Below, one piece after another: positions 43,776-55,224 of a DNA stretch of 64,000 nt. Below the pieces are notes generated by a model. That model did not search any database. It had not been told where the DNA came from and saw only the letters and a program-made list of their open reading frames with translations. Both the position numbers and the translations under genes were made by a program. Within the stretch, counting starts at the first letter, position 1. Each line of letters begins with the position of its first letter. The stretch is taken from NCBI GenBank assembly GCA_025331445.1, contig JAIWNE010000019.1, positions 340,064 to 404,063 on the forward strand, read 5' to 3'. The stretch comes from Blakeslea trispora (Eukaryota > Mucoromycota > Mucoromycetes > Mucorales > Choanephoraceae).

Positions 43776-44619
43776 ATGAAATCCGTTCGTTTTTTTCTAA
43801 GAAATAAATTTTTTGACAGCCAATATACATTTGAGCTCCAAGGCCATGTAAGTACTCTAAAAGCAAATTTTAGACTTCCACTCATACCTTATCTTCATAA
43901 TCAAATAGCTATCCTATCAAGACTTTGCTTACACTATGGGCACGATTAATGCAGCAGTACTTGATCAGCCTCCGCCTAAAAATAAGCTCATTTGGATAAT
44001 GATCCTTTGTATAACCTGGCTAATAACTCTATTTCTTCATTGCTTACTTTGGAGTTATTCAAACGACACCACAAAATACGTCTCATTGCCCTTTTTTATT
44101 ACCTTTATTACCATCTTCTTTGTTTGGCGATATCGTACTCTTCGGCATAGGGTATGTGAACTTTTAGCTTATACGCTAAATACTAAAAAAAATTCACAGT
44201 TTGAATACATTGTCATGGACACTTGCAATTTGATCAATGCTACTGAAAACATCCGTGGAATCCACTTTCGTCTAAGCAAAACTAATCCAAACGAAAGCAA
44301 ACATGTATGCCGCCTATTTTCCAACACAAACTATGTAAGCCTTTTTCTTTTCTCATCAGCTATCTAAATCAAATAGACCTTTCCCTTCAGTTACTTACTT
44401 GTTTTTTTAAAGTCTATTGTGCTTGACTTTGATGATAGATACAACATATTATCAAGTCAACAGTTTAATCGGTATTCATCCGTAGATTTTGTAACTGTTC
44501 CTTTAAATGTTCATGTTGATCCTTCAACAAGCAAAATAGATGATAAGTGCAACAGTAGTATCTGGGCTAAACATCAGCCCTTTTATGATGAGCGATACAT
44601 CATACAGTACGAGCATTAG
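43776..44619 (+). CDS. Unrecognised two-span membrane protein
   Basis: Three exons (43776-43847, 43909-44334, 44413-44619) give 234 residues. Exon joins are in phase and the protein reads smoothly: FFDSQYTFELQGH-LSYQDFAYTMG, then QPPPKNK followed by two hydrophobic helices (LIWIMILCITWLITLFLHCL and SLPFFITFITIFFVW) with a short loop, then a cytosolic-looking basic turn (RYRTLRHRVCELL) and a soluble C-terminal half. The helical hairpin with a basic tail recalls Nem1-Spo7-type regulatory subunits only in outline. I do not recognise the family. Confidence 0.65.
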
Positions 44620-44992
44620 ATCTCCATATTATAATAAATCTTTGAGATGCTCTTCTCCTTTAATTTATTTATTTCAATAGTTTTAGTATCTCCTGTTTTT
44701 CTCCCTCAATATTTTGTCTTTGATTGGCATTCGACTTTGGTTTATTTCAAAAAGATCGAGAATCATAAAGTAAAGTTTTCTATGATTTATAGGAAGAGGG
44801 GGAGAGAATAATGCTAGATTTGCTTTAGGTTAAATGTATTTATGGTGGCACGAACATTTCAAAGCCACCAAAATCATTTATGCAATTTTTGTATGTGCCA
44901 AAAAAATAACTCAAAGTTTCATTTACTCCGCTACAAATCAACGCGGTTAAAAAGAACTTTTCTTTTTTTTGGAGTGAGCAAATACCTATTTT
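44620..44992. other. Intergenic
   Basis: A short frame at 44842-45027 overlaps the next gene in another frame and is not supported as coding. No other feature. Confidence 0.4.
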
Positions 44993-47960
44993 ATGGAAAA
45001 CCAACCAGGCATTGCATTCAAGGATAAGCCTTACTTTTCCGATTGCATCAAGTGGAATGAGGATAGTCAGTTAGCTGTCTGTCTGTCTAGCCATGTTCAC
45101 ATCGTGGTACCGAGACTGATGCCTACCAAGACAAGCGATACACCTAACTGATGTTTCAATTCATAGACACCTATACTTTCAGGCATGGCCTCAAAGAAAG
45201 AAGGATATACACACGTTGGCTTCTCTTTGCCTCCTTTTGAGAATAAAGCAGATCAAGTAGTAGTAGGTAATATAGGTTTCCTAGTCAAACTTGAATGATC
45301 CCGACTAAACACAATCGTCAGACGATCCGGATAAAGTGCAAACGTCCTTTTTTAATAATGAAGGCTATCGATGTGCCAATTGGTCTCCTGCAGGAGTATC
45401 GGCATCAAGAAGGTATTTGTTGTAAAGACTTGTAGTAGCACAACTTTCTTACATTGTTTATTGTAGCTGCTTCCTGCTTGTAGTAACCACAAAGCACCGA
45501 GTATTGATCTATCAAAGCTCTCCTAAAGACTCTTCAAGTTCTGATTGGCAAATAGTAAGGGAGTTGTAGAGGGGAAAAAAAGGAACAATTAGAACAGATC
45601 TGATCGACATATTCTACTCGTTATATAGGTACAAGATCTGACTGACAGGATTGAGGCACATCCTATCAATGTCAATCATCCTGTTAAAATCAATCCACAT
45701 CATAGCTTATGTAAGTCTTTCAATGCACCCTATTAGTCACATATATTTATATATACTGTATCTATTTTTACTGACTACTCTAATAGATGCCATATGGTCT
45801 GAATCACTGATGCCCAACCCACTTGCTTTTAAGCCATCTTTATTTGCTATTACTAACAAAGCAGGACAAGTCAACATTTGGACCTCCAGTATGAACAACA
45901 AATTTGAGTATGCAAGCACAATTACAGCACATACATCCTTTGTCAATCTAGCACAATGGTCAGGATGGAAGAATATAGGCGACAATAAATGTAAGGAGAG
46001 GAATGTCTTTTTCCTTACCTTTTTTTTTTGGTATACTTATTCTTTTTTTTTTTGGCAATACTTCAGATATCGCTTTAGTTGTATCAAGCAGTGTCGATGG
46101 CACAGTTGCATTATCTTCAGTCCAAGTTAAGCTTGAGCAGGAGGATTACAAGACGACTATTCAGAATGTAGAGACAAACATATTTTACACATGGTTCAAG
46201 GATGAGCCAGGGCATACCAACCTTATCAAGATAACAGACGATTTTAGTACAGGTGGATCACATATGAAGCTTGCTCTTTGCAAAGGAGTTACTCTTCGCT
46301 TCTTTGAGTTCAACTGGGCAGCAAATAAACTAAACGCTCAGGGAGATTGGAGAGAACTAGAATTGGCCCATTCCTCTTTGGGACTGGCGGGTGGTTCATG
46401 GATCAATCCCTTTGTCTTTCAAGCATTTACTGCTGAAGGTGAAGGTATGCAGATCAACTGCAGCTCAGCTGACACACTTGAAGTTGATATCGAAGCAAAT
46501 GCACTTATCAATACCAAGCTTGTTCAAAAGTATAAACAGCAATGGGCAGAAGAGCAAATGAAGATAGAAGATCATATCATTGGAGCCTCAGATGCCACAC
46601 CTTCGCTTTTAGGCGTCTGTGATGCACCCGGTCATATCTTTACTGCCATCATCTTTGGGTAACTACAAAGAACAAAGTTAGTATCGCTGTAAGGGGGGTT
46701 GTAACTAAGTTTGAAGTATATTAGATTGCGGCCCGACACCGATGTACGCTACGGACCTGAATCTGGTGACGATTCAACACTTGCTTTCATTCTACAGAAA
46801 GAACGCGGCATAGAGATAGAAGCACTTTGTGAAGATGTAGACCGATATGTAAATGATCCTAATTTTTGTAAGTTAAATAACACATGTTTGCATAACTTGA
46901 TCTGATACTATCCATTCTAGTCTTTGCTCAGCCTGTCAAAGGGTTGATACGTGAGTTGTTGCAATATCTTGTGGATGATGACATGTCAAATCCTCTCTGT
47001 ATTTGGCTTGAAAAGCTATCTGAATACCTTCAATACCCACCTGGACAGGATACAGAGAGGCAAGTTTAAATCATCATAACATGTGCATTTTTTTTCTTAC
47101 CTTTTCTCTTTTAGCTGTCAAGATCTTACCAGATCTATTTATAGTCAGCCATCTGTAGTCGCCTCAAGGATTGTGATTAGTGCAGATATTGAGTTGGCAG
47201 TAAGTATAAAAAATACTTGAGGAAACATACAGTGAATCAAACTAACGTGTCAAATCAGAACTATAGCCCTCAAGTGTTTGAGGACAAATTAAAGTCTGTT
47301 GTTGCAAAAGCCAAGGGTGTGATAGAAAGCAACTATCATTTAAATATTTTAGAATTTGCTTTAAAGCGCTCTGATACAGAGTTTACTCAATTGAATGGTA
47401 AGGTGCAATTGTATAGTACATATTTCATTAAGATAACACGAGGGAAATACACCTGATAGAGCAAGACATTTTGGTGCTATTACTTTTATCAGACACTGCT
47501 GCAGTAAGTAAAGATAGATCTCTAGTGAAGAAGGCACTTGAAGTCTATACACGCCTTCAGGATAAGTTTCCCAAACTTGACTTGTACAATGAAATTGCGT
47601 TTTCAAGTTCTTCAGAAGATCAGAGTGTGACTTTTGAACCTAGAGCACGAGAGAAGTGCCTTGTTTGTGACGAGTATGTGCAGATCATAAATGACAGCTT
47701 TTTAGCTCAGTGTGGGGCTGGCCATTTTTGGGGTAAATTTGATTATATCTGTCATACACAGTTTCTCATCTCATCTTTCTCTCGTTTTAGAGGTTTGCAG
47801 TATGACAAAACGAATCTTGGATTCACCTATCTCGCGCAAATGTGTTACATGTGGACTCAAGAGTTTGAAGAGTGGCAAAGAAAATCCATTCTTAACCAAT
47901 GTGATTCTCGATAGTTGTTCGCATTGTATTTACTGTGGTTCTGGTTTATTGAATTCTTAA
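44993..47960 (+). CDS. Transcription factor IIIC 90-kDa-type subunit
   Basis: A many-exon gene. The N-terminal part (MENQPGIAFKDKPYFSDCIK, HVHIV/TPILSG, ENKADQVVV, NWSPAGVSASRS, CFLLVVTTKHRVLIYQ) is the TFIIIC delta-type beta-propeller of RNA polymerase III factor IIIC. The middle carries propeller repeats (LFAITNKAGQVNIW). The C-terminal region has the TFIIIC zinc-finger domain: REKCLVCDEYVQI, AQCGAGHFW, then after an intron RILDSPISRKCVTCGLKSLK and CSHCIYCGSG. The protein helps TFIIIC bind and recruit TFIIIB to tRNA genes. I placed introns at 45104, 45270, 45413, 45557, 45715, 45991, 46660 and six further sites; some borders may be off by a few bases. Start and stop are firm. Confidence 0.88.
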
Positions 47961-48103
47961 TTGTATATGTAAATATGCGTAAATGTTGAATTATGATACA
48001 AAATGAGAGGGAATAAATATGTGTATGTTGAGATACATGACAAGTTTTCTATAAATATTTTTTACCAACGTAGGTAATGAGTAGGGCACTAGTTATAAAA
48101 ATA

Positions 48104-48731
48104 TCAATTAGTAATCCAGCTTATTTTCTTATGTGTGGCTTGTTTTTCAAATAATTTTTCCTCTGTCTGTATACTTACAGCATAACCCTCAGGATTCTTT
48201 TCCAAGTAAAATTGATGATATTCTTCAGCATCGTAGAACTTGGCAGCAGGAGTAATTTCAGTAACAATCTTGGTTTCGGCGTAATGCTTTTCTTGTACTT
48301 CTTTTGTTACTTTTTCGGCAATCAATTTTTGTTCATCATTGTGGTAAAAAATAGCAGAACGGTATTGGGTACCAATATCTTCAGGGCCTTGAGCATTTAA
48401 TGTGGTAGGGTCTAGGATGATAAAACGTTTTTAGTCACAGCTTCTTCCCTTGATTCTTTGGGCTAGTATTCTATTTACCATGCATCTTGTAAAAAAATTC
48501 AACCAAAGTTTCATAAGAAACCTTTGAAGGGTCAAAAAGAATCTCGCAAACCTCGGCATGGTTGGTGGTGCCAGTCTTTACTTGCTTATAGGTAGGATCC
48601 TCAAGCTCACCGCCCATATAACCTACCTTGGTTTCAATACCAAGTTCCTTAAAGTGTTTGTTGTAAATATGTTCAACGCCCCAGAAACAACCGGCAGCAA
48701 AAGTAGCTTTCTCAAGAGTTTGGATGGTCAT
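48104..48731 (-). CDS. Peptide methionine sulfoxide reductase MsrA
   Basis: Two exons encode about 187 residues. The start at 48731 ([11 protein letters not shown]) is followed by the catalytic [10 protein letters not shown], where Cys attacks methionine-S-sulfoxide. [13 protein letters not shown] and HAEVCEI follow, then after the intron [15 protein letters not shown] and a C-terminal lysine-rich tail. The longer upstream frame to 48788 would add residues that look untranslated. MsrA repairs oxidised methionine in proteins, using thioredoxin. No typical resolving Cys is seen near the C-terminus in the part I can read, so the recycling mechanism is unclear. Confidence 0.93.
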
Positions 48732-48883
48732 ATTTGAGATTGTGATGTATAAAGAAGAAAGAGAGATACAGAAAACGTTCTCTTTCATCTGACAGCTTAT
48801 TTATAATTAAATCGGATCTGCTGATGAAATTGCGCAAAAACAAAGACAATTGAATGGACAAAAGGCAGGCAAATGAACATATT

Positions 48884-50038
48884 TTATTGGTCAGCTAGAG
48901 AATTATAGTGCGCGCCTAACGAGTACAAGTGCTTGTGATAACTAAGCAAATACAATTAAGTTTCAGCTCCGAATAGGGTTTTTTGACAACTACTTACGAT
49001 AATTTGATTGGTGATTTGCTAGGATACTCATCCTCACAAATGCGAATGGTAGGGCCACCATATTGGACAATATCCACTGGTACTTGCTTAGATTTGGCTA
49101 AAGCAAGGATCTAGTAAGAATGTTAAGTAAAAAAATGTACCTATGATGCCCTGTTATCTCTTTACTTCTAATTGACCGCCCCAACAAGCAGTATTCTCAA
49201 TGTCATTGCAGTATCTATTAAAATCGCCATCTTCAAGATACAGAAAGGGAGTAAAGTCATCAGGATTTTTGCGCATATATTCTGCGGCTGATTTTCGAAG
49301 ATCTTTATAATCAACGCTATCTTCATATCGTGTTTTTAGTTGATCTGCAAATGCATTGTATAGACTTGGAAAAAAAAAGGCGCACGCATGTAAGTGATCA
49401 TCTATTTCTATTCCAAAAAGCGGGTAGCTTACCAGTGACCATCAGCAGATATCTGTTTGATTCTCAAGTGCATTGGCTCAAGAAGCTTTTGGATGGCTTC
49501 TGTTTCGACGACAGCCATATCGACTTGGTTTTCGGCTTCTTTTTCGGCTTCTTGTCGTAAGCGTTCCATCTCTGCATTTCTCTTTTCGATTCTTTGTCTA
49601 GCTTTATTGACCTTTTTGGCTTTAGGTTGTTGTTGTAACTGCTTTTGGTTTGCCTCTTCTTTCACCTTTTCTTCTTGAAGACTCAACTCATTTAGACGAT
49701 CTAAAGAAATGCCGTCGTCTTGTTCAGGCTTTAAATAGCAGATAGGTTACTATGGCCTTTTGTCTAAAAAAAAGCGTAACTAGTCATACCTCTGGCTCAT
49801 TCGGGTCCAGTCCAGCTTCTTTGGCTTTTAGCACGCGAAGCTCTTCTTCTTGTTTCTTTTTAAGTTCATATTCGAGATCTGCTATCTTGGAAGTTACTTC
49901 ACGCTTCTTTCTCTTGTCGCTCTTTGGTACACTCTTGCGTAAACCAATAATTTTGTCTGTCAGTTTCTTTTGTTCTACTTTGTGCCTTTCTTCGAGTTGT
50001 TCCAAGGACAAGTTAAGAATCTCGGCATGATCTGTCAT
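48884..50038 (-). CDS. OTU-domain deubiquitinase, OTUD6/Otu2 type
   Basis: About 305 residues from five exons. The N-terminal half is a charged coiled coil (RHKVEQKKLTDKI, RQRIEKRNAEMERLRQEAEK), as in OTUD6. The OTU domain follows: ISADGHC-LYNAFADQL with the catalytic Cys, whose codon is split by an intron (TG at 49433-49434, T at 49364). Then come DLRKSAAEYMRKNPDDF and ILALAK. The last exon (48884-48944 or so) supplies the catalytic His in KHLYSLGAHYNSLADQ and the stop. OTUD6-type enzymes cut ubiquitin from proteins, and yeast Otu2 acts on ribosome-bound ubiquitin. Confidence 0.88.
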
Positions 50039-50902
50039 CTTTTCTGCTTGTTTTATTATCTGCTGAAAGACGAAAACAAGAAAGCCAGCAAGCTAAACTT
50101 TTTTTTTATTTTGCGGGTTTTGTTTTCTTAGGGGGGCAATAACCGTAAGCCTTTCCAACACAACAATGTTAGCACTCACAAAGGTACCTTTTATTCCTTT
50201 TTCTCTTTGACCAAAATGTATTTGCCAATAGCTACAGTCATTATAAGATGCATCAAACTCTTTGTGGTTCTGTACTATCTAATGACAGTATTCTTGGCCC
50301 ATCTGGAAGACAATCCAGCTATCGAGGAAATCTATTCTTTTTTTTTTAACGTATACAAGGTGTACCTTTCAAGTAGCTCTGTGGATTAGGCTTGCATAAG
50401 CTCAGAAAGTGGTTTGCATGAAATCAACATGGTTTATGAATTAATCGATAGGCGGAAACTGTCGTCTCAGGTAACAATGGCATACTCCTATTTCAGGTAA
50501 TTTGTTTGTTGGCATGAAAATCCAATTTATTGCTCCGAACACGCAAAGAGCCTGTTTGAAGCAAAAAGAAAGATGAGTTCTGCTATTTCAAAATTATGCA
50601 ACAAATCCGAATCTATCTCTAAGGTCAAAATCGTAAAAGGGAGGGGGGCTTTCTATTTCGTATTGGAGCTATCAAACTTTTAGAAATGAAGATAGCAATA
50701 AAATATGTGCATAAACCTGAAGGAAAGAAAAAATAGATAGATACAAATAATTCAAGGAACAATGCATGCAAACTTTTTTTTATTATCTTTCTCTTGCTAC
50801 GCATAATCTTCCTCTTGTAAAGACAAGTGCTTGTTTGTACATTCCTTGACTGTTTCTTGTACAAATATTCATATATACAAAACACATAATGGCAACCATG
50901 CT

Positions 50903-51281
50903 TCATTTTGCTGCTTGCTGCTGAGACAATTCCAAGTATTGTTTCTGCCGTAAATCCAACACACGACGTTTATTAAAGTACTCGACCTACAAATCAAAAT
51001 GTACATATGTCAATTTATGCATACAATCGAATCGCTTTGTGTATTCTTTTTGTCGCCACTCTTCCTTTGTTGACTTCATTGTAGAGAACACTTACCCAAC
51101 TAGCCATACAACCTTCTTCATAACCCTTCTTTAACGAGAGACACTCGCTTGCTTTTTCGGGGTTTTTGTCGACTACGGTAGGATCAGTTATGTTGAGCTT
51201 GTCAAGACAGCCAAAGTACTGATCGCGCACAAACCAACAGCGCTTTCTTTCTTCTCGGGTAGGAGGCTTTGACTCTGTCAT
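50903..51281 (-). CDS. Cytochrome c oxidase assembly factor 6 (Coa6)
   Basis: Two exons (51281-51096 and 50986-50903) encode 89 residues. The paired cysteines fit the twin CX9C/CX10C helical hairpin of Coa6: ERKRCWFVRDQYFGCLDK and ECLSLKKGYEEGCMASWVEYF, with the second half ending ELSQQQAAK. Coa6 is an intermembrane-space protein that acts in copper delivery to the CuA site of Cox2. The short length and the lack of a presequence are normal. The frame 51015-51281 reads through the intron and is not the real C-terminus. Confidence 0.92.
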
Positions 51282-51806
51282 TGTTTATCTTTTTTTTGAC
51301 AGTAAAATATGAAGAAAAAGAAAAGATGGAATAAATAGTATGCTAAACTATCTTTTTCCGGCTATCGAGGACTTTCAAATTCGCAGCACAGGGGGATTTT
51401 TTTTAAAAAAATTGTGTAAAAATATGAATCGTTTTAAACAAATGCAAATTAGAGGGAAAATGTTGACTAAACATTGGAAGCTAATGTCAAATGCACTAAA
51501 CAAAGTATAAAGTAAATAGATAAGTTGAATATCGAATATAAACAGAATATACACAAACGCATATTTCACTTTTTCTATATGTATGCAGAAATTGGCTTGG
51601 TGCCACTTTATTTGATGATTGTACAGAATGGCCTTGTAAGAAAAAAATGGTTAAAGATGTATATATGTATATAAAAGCAAGTGAGAGAGAAATAGCCATA
51701 CAAGAAGAAAGAAGGTGAGGAAAGGGAAGGGGTGGTTTCTATATTAAGGGGAAGGGAATAATAATAGGAAATTTAATAATAAAATGCAACTTTCTTTATA
51801 CTTTTT
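51282..51806. other. Intergenic
   Basis: AT-rich, 525 bases, between the Coa6 promoter and the 3' end of the Rch1-like gene. No feature seen. Confidence 0.5.
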
Positions 51807-53637
51807 TCAAGGCATTGGTGAATGTGAATGTCTGTAAGGCCCCGTAGCTGAAGCAACTTGAGTAAAGTCGCTTTGATTTATTTCACCTGTGTTCGCTTCT
51901 TCATCATGTAATGCATCCTGCTGCTCTTCGGGTTCTTCGACCTTCCCCCGCTTCACCCATTTTTTGAGTAATTCAACTTCGATATTGCCCAAGATGAGTT
52001 GCTCTACATGGTAAAGCAATAATGGTGTTGACAAAACTCCTACAGTACCAGGATCACCATTTTGATATAGCACATTGATTAATGGTACACCCATTGCCAC
52101 TGTTTTTGTTGCGCCACAGTACTACAAGAGATGATGAGTGATCTATAAAGATGCACATAGATTTATGCATAAAGTAGGCATAGAAAGAAAGAATGGCAAG
52201 GGGGGCTTTAGAAAGGAGAGAAGAAAACTTACCATGACAGCAACTGTATCTTCTCGAGAATAGCGCAATCGTTTGATGAGACTCGGTGTCTTTATGAATC
52301 GAGGCAAAGGTAGTCTAGCTAAAACGAGACATAGTAGAGAAAAGAGAATATAAAATCCCAAATTCATGATGGCCACAGCAGCAATGTCCTTTGATTGTAC
52401 TGCTGCAAATGACCCGGAATAAACAGCATCAGAAAAGACCGACCATACCATCGTCAAAAGCATGAAGCTACTGACATCCGATAATCGACATTTTACTTTG
52501 ATTTTGGCTACTGCATCTGTGAAAAACCACTGAATGATCTGTCCAACGACAAGAGGCACTAATACAGTTATGCCTAGTTGCTTCAATACTTGTACAAAGT
52601 CAACTGATCCACCTGCTTGAGCTGCACTTTCATCTTCAGGTGTGGCAGCCAATAAGGGTCCCTGAAATGCAGATACAAGAGCTGGAGACACAAAGATACC
52701 GAGTACGTTACCCAAGGCAGCATTCATGAGCGCTATATCAAGTAATAGTTGTAGATATGAGATTTTGAAATGATACAAGTGTGACATAGTCATAATAAAT
52801 TTAGGAAAAAACAAGAAGGTTAGGTTTGTTCAATTGGCAGTAATATATTTTTTTCAATTTTTTTTTGTGTTATCCTAAACGTCTTGTCTATCATACCTGA
52901 AGCTTCATTTCCATTGGCATTCTTTGTCATAACGACATTAGATGATACTGTTGTAGGTGTACTTGCAGCAATCACAACACCGACCAGTAAGAGAGAATTG
53001 ATATTCATATGCAATTTAAAGAACAATAATACAAGCCCAAACACAGTAAATGGGATGATGACTAAATTTATGATTTGAATCAACAAGTGAAGTCGAACAC
53101 GCAGGATTGTCTGTGCAAGAATCTTCGTGCGAAGCGACAGACCAGATATTAAAAAGATGATGATAACAGCACCTATAATACATCAACCATAAGGATTCAC
53201 TGTTCAACAAAAAGAAAAAAAAAAAAGGAAAAATCTTTACCCCATTTGATTGTCCACTCTGCACGGATATATCCTCCTTTTCTGGCAACATTTGGAAAGA
53301 AGATAGCAAGGATAATAGCAATTGCAAGTCCAAGTAAAAACCAATACTTTAGAAAAAGACCCCAGAGAATCCTTTTGGCTGAGCTAAAAAACTTTTTCGA
53401 TCTGCTATTTTGTTGGTCTGCAATGGTGGCAGACTTTTCAGTATAGACGGATGGTGAAAATGTCTGTTTTCTGTTGATATGAGATGGACTATTGGGTAAA
53501 GTAAGCTCGCTGGCAAAAGAATAATTCGTCTTTAGCCTTGACTCATTCATGGCTAGCTTGAATAAACCAAAAAAGAGTGATGGTGGAGAAGAAGAAGAAG
53601 AAATAGGTCTCCGCAGAAATCTATCTTTTATGCACAT
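51807..53637 (-). CDS. Rch1/SLC10A7-type sodium-bile-acid-like transporter
   Basis: Several exons encode about 470 residues with 9-10 membrane spans. A serine-rich N-tail (SSSSSPPSLF, PNSPSHINRKQTFS) precedes LWGLFLKYWFLLGLAIAI. The segments GLSLRTK, STPTTVSSNVVMTKNANGNEA (conserved crossover region), ALMNAALGNVLGIFVSPAL and GATKTVAMGVPLI match the Rch1/SLC10A7 family (the SBF-like group with PTTVSS). Its yeast relative negatively regulates plasma-membrane calcium entry; human SLC10A7 affects calcium and Golgi function. Two starts are possible, 53637 or the in-frame Met 29 residues later. Transport activity is inferred only from family. Confidence 0.85.
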
Positions 53638-55171
53638 CTCTCTGTTTTTAGGTTTTTATTTATATGTTTATCCTTTACTTTTAAAGAACAAGAAGAAAAG
53701 CAAAATAGAAAGAAAAATTAGAGGTTAGCTGCATCTCTTGTACTTTTTTCTTTTTTGTGTGTTTTTTGGGGGGAGAGGGGGAGACACAAAAGTATAAGAA
53801 TCAAAGGGGGTTGGATCGACTCTGAACTACACTCGCATAGGAAAAAAAAAGGGGGGTTTTACCAAAAGACATTGTTCTCTAGTTTAAGTGCTATTTAATG
53901 TGAATCAATGACATAGTTGGAAAATCTGCCTCGTTTCCAACTCGAGGGAGGGCAATAAGCAAAAGAATTTCAATAGAAAAAAGGAGTCCAAGAGCATATT
54001 ATTTCAAAAATTTATAAAAAAAGTTAAATCTAATATTACTCCAATAGCTTATGTCGCAAAAGTGATCATCATGACTATAGCCGGGTACTATTAAAATAAC
54101 ACGGTTTAACCGTCTTATTGTCTTATGCGCTTATCTTATTATCAATGACTCTATAGTATAAAGAAATGATAGTCTAGCTCCTAAATAAGGTCGATCCTAT
54201 GTGCCAACTACCATAACTCCACATTTCCTTTACCTTGTTTCTTGACCAAAGAAAAGAAAATTATTGTAACCATAGTAATTTCTTCGCCTTTACATCCTGA
54301 TTGTGTAGGTGTGATCTTGAGCTACATTATTCATCCCCTTCCTTATCATGCTTCATTTTGTACGAATGCATAAATCATGACATACTCTACACCCTTTTTT
54401 TGGTATATGTATACTCTTTTTCAGAGCCTATATACAACATTATTGCCAAGACAGTAAAAAAAAAAGCAGAACTGTATTATCATGTACAATATTCACTCTA
54501 TTGCAAAATGTACTTTTGAATATGCGCACATATGTTTAAAGTGTATTTGAAGAAGAAGACTAGAAAAAGAACCTGAATTGCAACTATTGAAAAGAGAAGA
54601 CAGAATAAAATGGAAGTATAGAAAAAAAAGAGGTGTTCAAAGATACCTTTTGTTTGCTCAATCAAGCACATATTGTTCTGTCCTCAATACATCTATTTGT
54701 TCTTTCAACCATTGCCCTTTTGATGTTAACCCTCACACTCCCCCCTTCTTTCTCCCTTTCACTTTGCTCTTCCTCTCCTTTTCCTTCTTCATTTTTCCTT
54801 TATCCTAATTTCTTATCATTGTATTACTCATATGTAAATACTGCTTTAAAGTTTTTACCTCCATTGTATTATACAATCACGTGAATAAACTACTCTTCTG
54901 AGTTTTGTACTCTATCTTTCACTTTCAATCTCTGTTTGACACCATTGTTTTGTTTGCTGGAGTGCATAATGTCTAACATTTTCAAGCCCAAAAAATGACA
55001 AATACTTTTATGTTTTGATGAGTTTCAGGCTATGGCTCATATTCTTTGACTCAATAGCTGATACAGCCCTTAAATGCTGGCAGAAATAGAAGAGAATAAT
55101 TCAACTGATAGTTTTATTTAGGAAATAAAGGGGGAAAGTGTTTTCTTGTCAAAAAAGATACGAGTTGATAT

Positions 55172-55224
<53 letters not shown>

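Noticed and set aside
50171..50389. Possible small two-exon membrane protein divergent from the OTU gene
   Set aside because: ATG at 50171 and a GT...AG pair can be joined, but the product is short, poly-T interrupts it and no reading frame is clearly favoured.
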